Assembly (NCBI GenBank): GCA_003447595.1 | Contig: DLYT01000148.1 | Coordinates: 1-11,895, forward strand | Length of the DNA: 11,895 nucleotides | From: Porphyromonadaceae bacterium | GTDB taxonomy: Bacteria > Bacteroidota > Bacteroidia > Bacteroidales > CAMTPD01 | Direction of reading: 5' to 3' | In this document: positions 7,207 to 11,895 of the stretch, piece by piece | Numbering within the stretch: the first letter of the stretch is position 1 | How the letters are laid out: every line of letters begins with the position of its first letter | Notes under the pieces: generated by a model | Database searches by the model: none | Seen by the model: only the letters and a program-made list of their open reading frames with translations | Told to the model about the DNA's origin: nothing | Made by a program: the position numbers and the translations under genes

Positions 7207-8565
7207 TTATAAATCTTTCAGCAAGATTGAGTTGCTACTGTCGATGTATTGTTTTCTTACATCGAGTAGGGTTTGCCATTGCTTGTTAAACATTACTTGC
7301 GTGTCAATCTTAAAGTTCTCAGATCCGAACTCATCTATTTTGGTAAAGAGATATCCAACGCTAAGTTTATTGATATCAATAGCCGGCTGATAATAGGTAA
7401 TTCGTTCGTCGTTACCCATTATCACTTCATTTAATATGCCAACCTCTGTAAGGTAATACAAGATCTGAGTTGTAATTTTAATTGGTATTTGGTATTCTTG
7501 CGATAACTCATCAGCGGTATATGGTTGCTCTTCGTTGGCAAAACGTTTAGCAATTAGCGATGCTATTAGTACTGTAAGGAAGTCTTTGTATCTTCTGCTA
7601 ATATGTCGGCTGTCGCGTTCGAAGTTGAACTTCTTTACATTTTGAGCCGCAAATGATAGCTCAGCCCCAAATAAACAAATCAACCAAGACAACTGAAGCC
7701 AAAGAAGTAGCAAAGGTAATGCGGCAAAGCTACCGTAGATAGCATTGTAACGTGATACCCAGATCTGTCCGCTGATGTATAGGAACTGAAACACTTGAAA
7801 AGAGATACCGGCAACAGTTCCGGCGATAAGCGCATTTGTAAACTTCACTTTTGTGTTTGGAAGCAATACATAAATACACGTTAGTGTTAGTATCGTAATA
7901 GCAAACGGAATAATACTCAGAATCACTTCAAATAAAGGAGAGAGTATTTGGTGGTTGCCAATGACCGAATTCTTGAATGTAGAAAGGAAAATAGAGATAC
8001 CGCTAGAGCAAGTCAGCAATATTGGAAGAATCAACACCAATGCAAGGTAGTCGGTCACACGTCTAAACCAGACGCGAGACTTCTTGATTTGCCAAATCTC
8101 ATTGAATGTATTCTCTACCGAGGAAAGAAGATTTACGACGGTATAAAATAAAAAGATCAGACCAATTCCGATAAATATACCTCCTTGTGTTTGATCCAAG
8201 TAGTTGTTTACAAATTCAAAAGCTTGTTCGAGTGTTGTTTGTTGCCCGGGGAAAAAAGCATATAGTTCGTTGCGCACCGATACTTGGAAACCAAAACCGC
8301 GAGCGATACCAACCAATACTGCTAAAAAGGGAACAATAGCCAGAAGTGTGCTGTATGTAAGAGCAGAAGCCTTTACTTGCAGATTATCGTCGAGGAATCC
8401 CCTTACTGCAAGGTAAATAGTTTTGAGGGAATTGATGAAGATTACTTTCAGTCCACTAATTTCGGCATCCGTAATTCTCCAGATGTCGTATGTGACAAAG
8501 TGCCACGCCATTCTGATGAAATCGCGAAACTTCTCACTGAAAGTCTTGTTTTCAGAATTCTGCAT
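7207..8565 (-). CDS. YihY/BrkB family membrane protein with C-terminal winged-helix-like tail
   Basis: 452 residues; the typical YihY core is about 290-300. The core has roughly six membrane helices (about 68-88, 129-150, 171-193, 212-235, 245-265 and 280-300). Conserved segments are KASALTYSTLLAIVPFLAV (65-83), FNEIWQIKKSR (154-164), LLPNTKVKF (234-242) and YNAIYGSFAALPLLLLWL (273-290), ending in the family's GAELSFA (300-306). After the last helix comes a cytoplasmic tail of about 145 residues. Its part at about 328-390 reads as a winged helix (YTADELSQEYQIPIKITTQIL, then YLTEVGILNEV). The family was once misnamed ribonuclease BN, and its true function is unsettled. The start codon lies only 22 bases beyond the 3' end of rnpB, with no room for a separate promoter outside it, and the MATE gene follows 13 bases downstream. 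Confidence 0.88.
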   Translation of the reverse strand: MQNSENKTFSEKFRDFIRMAWHFVTYDIWRITDAEISGLKVIFINSLKTIYLAVRGFLDDNLQVKASALTYSTLLAIVPFLAVLVGIARGFGFQVSVRNELYAFFPGQQTTLEQAFEFVNNYLDQTQGGIFIGIGLIFLFYTVVNLLSSVENTFNEIWQIKKSRVWFRRVTDYLALVLILPILLTCSSGISIFLSTFKNSVIGNHQILSPLFEVILSIIPFAITILTLTCIYVLLPNTKVKFTNALIAGTVAGISFQVFQFLYISGQIWVSRYNAIYGSFAALPLLLLWLQLSWLICLFGAELSFAAQNVKKFNFERDSRHISRRYKDFLTVLIASLIAKRFANEEQPYTADELSQEYQIPIKITTQILYYLTEVGILNEVIMGNDERITYYQPAIDINKLSVGYLFTKIDEFGSENFKIDTQVMFNKQWQTLLDVRKQYIDSSNSILLKDL

Positions 8566-8577
8566 AGTCTTAGATAT

Positions 8578-8585
8578 AAAAAAAA
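8578..8585 (-). terminator. U-tract after RNase P RNA, possible weak terminator
   Basis: On the minus strand, eight consecutive T residues start a few bases after the P1 3' strand of rnpB. There is no separate hairpin, so only the long-range P1 helix of the RNA itself could serve as the stem. It may define the rnpB 3' end by termination or by processing, with some readthrough into the yihY-like gene that starts 13 bases on. Confidence 0.35.
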
Positions 8586-8587
8586 TA

Positions 8588-8955
8588 ACGCAGCCGACCT
8601 ATAAGCCGGGTTCTGTATCCATACCTTGTGGGTATTGATGTCTGCCATTTATCTCGACCTGATGTCACCATCAGGCTCTAGCGGTCTACCCCCCGGCATC
8701 GGACGAGCAATCCTTAAATACCGGTATACATGACCTTGCAACCCATAAGACGCACGGCATCATATATTACTATACGACCCGGTGAGCTCTTACCTCACCT
8801 TTTCACCCTTACCCAATACTATAACAATATTGGGCGGTTATTTTCTGTTCCGTTACTCTGTTTTTGCAAACAGCTTCCCGTTAGGAAGTATGGTGCTCTG
8901 TGTTGCCCGGACTTTCCTCCCATACAAGATGAGCGACAGACCGGTCTGCTGCATT
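8588..8955 (-). ncRNA. rnpB: RNase P catalytic RNA, bacterial class A
   Basis: The RNA of the ribozyme that trims 5' leaders from pre-tRNAs, about 368 bases. On the minus strand the conserved blocks appear in order. The P4 5' element GGAGGAAAGTCCGGGC occupies 8920-8905. GGTGAAAAGGTGAGGTAAGAG, followed by CTCACCG, lies at about 8808-8780. GAGATAAATG lies near 8653. The closing ACAGAACCCGGCTTATAGG, which holds the P4 3' strand, lies near 8615-8597. The ends were set by helix P1: GCAGC and GACC at about 8952-8942 pair with GGTC and GCTGC at 8600-8590. A TATCTTTG promoter element sits just upstream. The protein subunit rnpA is not in the window. Short ORFs in this region are not genes. Exact ends may be off by a few bases. 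Confidence 0.96.
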
Positions 8956-8961
8956 ACAATA

Positions 8962-8969
8962 CAAAGATA
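8962..8969 (-). promoter_or_regulatory. Bacteroidales -7 promoter element (TATCTTTG) for rnpB
   Basis: On the minus strand TATCTTTG is an exact match to TAnnTTTG. It ends seven bases before the inferred rnpB 5' end near 8955, the correct distance to a start site. No good -33 TTTG is visible. This promoter probably also drives the yihY-like and MATE genes. Confidence 0.7.
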
Positions 8970-9074
8970 GTGTTTTCATGTCGAAAAGCCCTTGTTTATT
9001 GCTATTTATTTATAGAGACGCTGAAATATTGACATGACAATCGTCTTAAATGCCTCAATGTCAGTCTTTGCTTT

Positions 9075-9142
9075 GTTAAAATCAGCAATTGTTAAAAGGG
9101 TTTCCGTTAACACGGCTTAAGTGAGAATATCTTATCGTTAAA
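9075..9142. repeat. Four GTTAA(A/C) direct repeats upstream of the HtrA gene
   Basis: GTTAAA or GTTAAC occurs at 9075, 9091, 9106 and 9137, with spacings of 16, 15 and 31 bases, that is, close to multiples of about 15.5. The third copy sits in a small dyad, ccgt-taac-acgg. It lies in the 290-base gap between rnpB and the HtrA gene. AT-rich DNA produces such matches by chance, so this is only a candidate regulatory array. Confidence 0.25.
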
Positions 9143-9191
9143 TGAGGTAAAAAAACTAACCTTTAGAGATCGAGTGTATGGTTTTTGCATC

Positions 9192-9199
9192 TATCTTTC
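9192..9199 (+). promoter_or_regulatory. Possible -7 element (TATCTTTC) for the HtrA gene
   Basis: TATCTTTC is one base off the TAnnTTTG consensus and lies 46 bases before the HtrA start codon. No clear -33 element is visible. Nothing else in the gap to the rnpB promoter fits better. Confidence 0.35.
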
Positions 9200-9245
9200 C
9201 AAAGTTAAAACTGTTAATTTTAAAGGATTACAAAAATAGAAGCGT

Positions 9246-10748
9246 ATGAACAAAGTTTTTAAGAATTTCCTAAGTGTAGGTCTTATCTCAGCCATTAGTG
9301 GCGGGGTGGCAGTGGCTTCTTATATTTATATGAATAATGAGAAGCCTTCGGTAATAACATCTACAACATTTCAGCAGCCAGTAAGATTGGCCTCTTACTC
9401 GAGTGCGCCAGCTGAGAATACAGACTTTACAGCAGCAGCGGAAAATAGCGTGCATGCGGTAGTACACATCAAGTCGGTACAAAAGCCTAAGACTGTAAAC
9501 AGACAGCAACAGCAAATGCCGCAAAACAATCCGTTCTTCTTTTTCTTCGGAGACGGAGGGTTTGAACGTCCGCAACAACAACCACGTGTGGGTTCGGGTT
9601 CGGGTGTAATTATTTCGACAGACGGATATATCCTTACCAATAATCACGTGATTGACGGAGCCGACGAGCTTTTGGTAACCTTAAACGACAACCGTAACTT
9701 TACGGCAACAGTTGTGGGTGCTGATCCAGCAACTGATATTGCTTTGCTAAAGATTGAAGCTGCCGATCTTCCGGTAGTTCCTTTCGGAGACTCAGACAAG
9801 CTTAAAGTAGGAGAATGGGTGCTTGCTGTAGGAAATCCATTTAACTTGACATCTACCGTAACTGCTGGTATCGTAAGTGCCAAAGGTCGTGGTCTTCAGA
9901 TGGGAGCTCGTAATGGAAACGATCTTAAAATCGAATCGTTTATACAAACCGATGCTGCCGTAAATCCCGGTAACAGTGGAGGTGCGTTGGTAAACACAAA
10001 AGGTGAATTGATCGGTATCAATACCGCGATTTATTCAGAAACAGGAAACTTTGCCGGTTACTCATTTGCGGTGCCAATTAGTATTGCAAGTAAAGTAGCG
10101 AGCGACTTGAAACAATTCGGCGTAGTACAACGTGCTATGTTGGGTGTGATGATGACAGACGTTACTCCGGAGTTGGCAAAACAAAAAGATATCAAGGCGC
10201 TAGAAGGTGCTTATGTTGCAGACTTTGCGGATAGAAGTTCGGCAAAAGAAGCCGGAATGGAAGTAGGCGACGTGATTATTGCAGTAGATGGTAACAAGGT
10301 GAAATCAGGTTCTCAATTGCAAGAGCAAATCAGTCGTTTCCGTCCTGGTGATAAAGTAAACATTGATGTACAGCGTGGCGACAAGGTGAAAACATTGACT
10401 GTAGAATTGAAAAACAGCAAAGGAAACACCGAGGTGGTACAAGTACAAGATGGCAAGATTAAGTTAGGAGCCGAACTAAAAGCGCTATCGCAAGAACAAA
10501 TGCGTAAGTATGGCGTAAATTATGGTGTAGAGGTCGTAGGCGTTAAAGATGGCAAATTCAAACGTGCAGGCATCAACAAAGGCTTCATCATTATGGTTAT
10601 TAACGGAAATAGAATCACTTCTCCATCTGATGTAGAAGGAATTCTAGAAAGTGTAAGAACCGGAAACTCGGATGAACAAGGTCTGTTTATCAAGGGATTC
10701 TATCCTAACGGACGAACAGAATACTATGCAATTAACTTAGCAGACTGA
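9246..10748 (+). CDS. DegP/HtrA (Do) family periplasmic serine protease
   Basis: 500 residues, with the usual layout of a trypsin-like domain followed by two PDZ domains. A hydrophobic segment at about 8-28 exports the protein. No clean AxA cleavage site follows it, so it may stay as a membrane anchor. The catalytic triad is complete: His134 in TNNHVID, Asp164 in ATDIALLKI and Ser244 in GNSGGAL. PDZ1 covers about 286-390 and PDZ2 about 400-498. The loop before the protease core (about 87-113) is rich in Gln and Asn and holds five consecutive Phe residues, in the position of the DegP LA loop. By family it degrades or refolds damaged envelope proteins and outer-membrane protein precursors. The gene is monocistronic, between divergent rnpB and its own terminator. 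It could equally be called DegQ-like; the sequence does not separate the two. Confidence 0.94.
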   Translation: MNKVFKNFLSVGLISAISGGVAVASYIYMNNEKPSVITSTTFQQPVRLASYSSAPAENTDFTAAAENSVHAVVHIKSVQKPKTVNRQQQQMPQNNPFFFFFGDGGFERPQQQPRVGSGSGVIISTDGYILTNNHVIDGADELLVTLNDNRNFTATVVGADPATDIALLKIEAADLPVVPFGDSDKLKVGEWVLAVGNPFNLTSTVTAGIVSAKGRGLQMGARNGNDLKIESFIQTDAAVNPGNSGGALVNTKGELIGINTAIYSETGNFAGYSFAVPISIASKVASDLKQFGVVQRAMLGVMMTDVTPELAKQKDIKALEGAYVADFADRSSAKEAGMEVGDVIIAVDGNKVKSGSQLQEQISRFRPGDKVNIDVQRGDKVKTLTVELKNSKGNTEVVQVQDGKIKLGAELKALSQEQMRKYGVNYGVEVVGVKDGKFKRAGINKGFIIMVINGNRITSPSDVEGILESVRTGNSDEQGLFIKGFYPNGRTEYYAINLAD

Positions 10749-10794
10749 TTTTATTTGGATATAGTCTGCAACAAATTGTAGGTTAAATATGTTT

Positions 10795-10834
10795 AATCGG
10801 TCGTTTCTTGTTAAAACAAAACGACCGATTTTTA
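10795..10834 (+). terminator. Intrinsic terminator of the HtrA gene
   Basis: A perfect 12-bp stem (aatcggtcgttt at 10795-10806 with 10819-10830) closes a 12-base loop. A T-run follows its 3' arm. It ends 12 bases before the rpoD -7 element, so the 3' arm overlaps the region expected for the rpoD -33 contact. Confidence 0.85.
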
Positions 10835-10845
10835 CGTTTTAGTGT

Positions 10846-10853
10846 TAACTTTG
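10846..10853 (+). promoter_or_regulatory. Bacteroidales -7 promoter element (TAACTTTG) for rpoD
   Basis: TAACTTTG matches TAnnTTTG exactly, 30 bases before the rpoD ATG. Transcription would start near 10860, giving a leader of about 23 bases. The expected -33 position falls in the terminator arm of the preceding gene and holds no clear TTTG. Confidence 0.6.
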
Positions 10854-10882
10854 CACCTAAATTTCTCAATTACAATAGTTGG

Positions 10883-11743
10883 ATGAGACAATTAAAAATT
10901 ACAAAGTCCATTACCAATCGCGAAAGCGCTTCATTAGATAAGTATCTTCAAGAGATTGGACGTGAAGATCTTATCACCGTTGAAGAAGAGGTGGAATTGG
11001 CACAGGCTATTAAAAGAGGCGATCGTTTAGCATTAGAAAAGCTTACGAGAGCTAATCTTCGATTTGTTGTTTCGGTAGCGAAACAGTATCAGAACCAAGG
11101 TTTGAGTTTGCCCGACTTGATTAATGAAGGTAACCTAGGATTGATTAAGGCAGCTGAAAAGTTTGATGAAACAAGAGGTTTTAAATTCATCTCTTACGCC
11201 GTATGGTGGATTCGTCAATCTATTTTGCAAGCTTTGGCAGAGCAGTCGCGTATTGTTCGTTTGCCACTTAATCAGGTAGGTTCATTAAACAAGATCAGCA
11301 AAGCGTTCTCTAAATTCGAACAGGAAAACGAACGTCGACCATCTCCTGAAGAGTTGGCAGACGAGTTGGATATTCCTGTAGATAAGATTTCGGATACGCT
11401 TAAAGTATCGGGACGTCACATCTCGGTAGATGCTCCTTTTGTTGAAGGTGAAGATAATAGCTTGCTAGATGTATTGGTTAATGACGATGCACCTATTGCC
11501 GACAAATCTCTTATTTATGAGTCGCTTTCAAGAGAAATAGACAGGGCACTTGCCACTTTGACCGAAAGAGAAAGTGAAATAATCAAATTATTTTTCGGTA
11601 TTGGTTGTCAGGAAATGACATTAGAAGAGATCGGAGACAAGTTTGGTTTGACACGTGAACGCGTACGTCAGATCAAAGAAAAAGCAATTAGAAGACTAAG
11701 ACAAGGATCTCGAAGCAAATTATTGAAATCTTACCTCGGCTAA
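10883..11743 (+). CDS. rpoD: Primary (housekeeping) RNA polymerase sigma factor
   Basis: 286 residues from the ATG at 10883 (MRQLKITKSI). An in-frame TTG further upstream lies inside the preceding terminator and before the promoter element, so it is rejected as a start. Region 1.1 is absent, as in known Bacteroidetes primary sigmas. Region 1.2 lies at about 16-49. Region 2 spans about 50-120 and contains LSLPDLINEGNLGLIKA (74-90) and the promoter-melting and -10 helix FISYAVWWIRQSILQ (102-116). Region 3 spans about 125-205. Region 4 spans about 220-281, with the -35 helix-turn-helix at LTRERVRQIKEKAIRRLR (256-273). It directs core polymerase to most promoters. At the positions that read base -12 in E. 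coli sigma70 it has Gln112 retained, but Leu115 and Gln116 in place of Thr and Arg. Single gene with its own promoter and terminator. Confidence 0.96.
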   Translation: MRQLKITKSITNRESASLDKYLQEIGREDLITVEEEVELAQAIKRGDRLALEKLTRANLRFVVSVAKQYQNQGLSLPDLINEGNLGLIKAAEKFDETRGFKFISYAVWWIRQSILQALAEQSRIVRLPLNQVGSLNKISKAFSKFEQENERRPSPEELADELDIPVDKISDTLKVSGRHISVDAPFVEGEDNSLLDVLVNDDAPIADKSLIYESLSREIDRALATLTERESEIIKLFFGIGCQEMTLEEIGDKFGLTRERVRQIKEKAIRRLRQGSRSKLLKSYLG

Positions 11744-11777
11744 GCAAAGGATACACAAATAATGAGACCGAGCTAAA

Positions 11778-11820
11778 TAAACCTGTAGTGCTGTTATGCA
11801 CTGCAGGTTTATTTTTTTTT
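11778..11820 (+). terminator. Intrinsic terminator of rpoD
   Basis: A 14-bp stem (11778-11791 with 11798-11811, one G-U pair) closes a 6-base loop and is followed by nine T residues. It lies 35 bases after the rpoD stop codon. Confidence 0.9.
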
Positions 11821-11879
11821 GTATATACCCCAACCGATTCCCGTGAAGTCTATTTATAAACATAGTGAACAACGAATCG

Positions 11880-11895
11880 TCAGGTGCCGACCTGA
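11880..11895. repeat. Perfect dyad at the right edge, probably cut by the window
   Basis: tcaggt and acctga flank the 4-base centre gccg. The two bases to the left are cg, so the stem may extend beyond the window if the next bases are cg. It could be a terminator arm of a gene to the right, or part of a repeat. The preceding bases 11821-11879 contain no gene that I can see. Confidence 0.4.

Noticed and set aside
8423..9032. Several plus- and minus-strand open frames of 62-100 codons across the rnpB region
   Set aside because: They overlap the RNase P RNA, whose conserved elements explain the sequence, and their translations show no protein-like pattern or family motif.
9288..9647. Antisense 119-codon frame within the HtrA gene
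   Set aside because: The sequence is low-complexity Cys/Leu/Arg-rich and is the complement of well-conserved HtrA coding sequence, including the Gln/Phe loop.
10808..10882. Longer N-terminus for the sigma factor starting at a TTG near 10808
   Set aside because: The extra 25 residues begin inside the loop of the preceding terminator and run through the TAACTTTG promoter element. The ATG at 10883 gives the N-terminus MRQLKITK expected for Bacteroidetes RpoD.
1..11895. Mobile element, prophage, CRISPR array or defence system
   Set aside because: No transposase, integrase, phage structural gene, repeat-spacer pattern, or nuclease/effector pair is visible on either strand; all genes have housekeeping or envelope roles.

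Overview
The window looks like chromosomal core DNA from a Bacteroidales bacterium, most likely Bacteroides or a close relative. Three things point there. The short primary sigma factor lacks region 1.1. Three promoter-like sites match the Bacteroides -7 consensus TAnnTTTG, ahead of rnpB, ribE and rpoD. The gene content is also typical: a tandem-domain 3-keto-disaccharide hydrolase (DUF1080) protein, a YihY protein with a cytoplasmic winged-helix tail, and a lone GT39-type glycosyltransferase. Base composition is AT-rich, and Shine-Dalgarno sequences are weak or absent, which is normal for this phylum.

Layout from left to right. Positions 1-50 hold what is probably the last bases of a tRNA (possibly tRNA-Ser), followed by its terminator. 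A minus-strand gene (155-739) encodes a small secreted or outer-membrane protein of unknown function. Divergent from it, 999-2378 (+) encodes an exported protein with two 3-keto-disaccharide hydrolase domains. Convergent with that gene across a shared terminator, 2516-4267 (-) encodes a GT-C membrane glycosyltransferase of the ArnT/PMT type. Divergent again, ribE (riboflavin synthase) and an FMN-type nitroreductase form a two-gene plus-strand unit (4534-5715), closed by a strong bidirectional terminator. On the other side of that terminator lies a minus-strand unit read from right to left: rnpB (RNase P RNA, about 8955-8588), a YihY/BrkB membrane protein (8565-7207) and a MATE efflux transporter (7193-5841). 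Divergent from rnpB, 9246-10748 (+) encodes a DegP/HtrA periplasmic protease. Its terminator directly abuts the promoter of rpoD (10883-11743, +), which has its own terminator. The last 75 bases hold no gene, and an incomplete dyad lies at the right edge.

Most genes are single-gene units separated by unusually clean terminator hairpins, so few functional links can be drawn. The plausible ones are ribE supplying flavin to the neighbouring flavoprotein, and rnpB transcription feeding yihY and the MATE gene. I see no mobile element, CRISPR array, phage gene, defence system or clear sign of recent transfer. I found no convincing undescribed multi-gene system; the findings are modest, locus-level observations.
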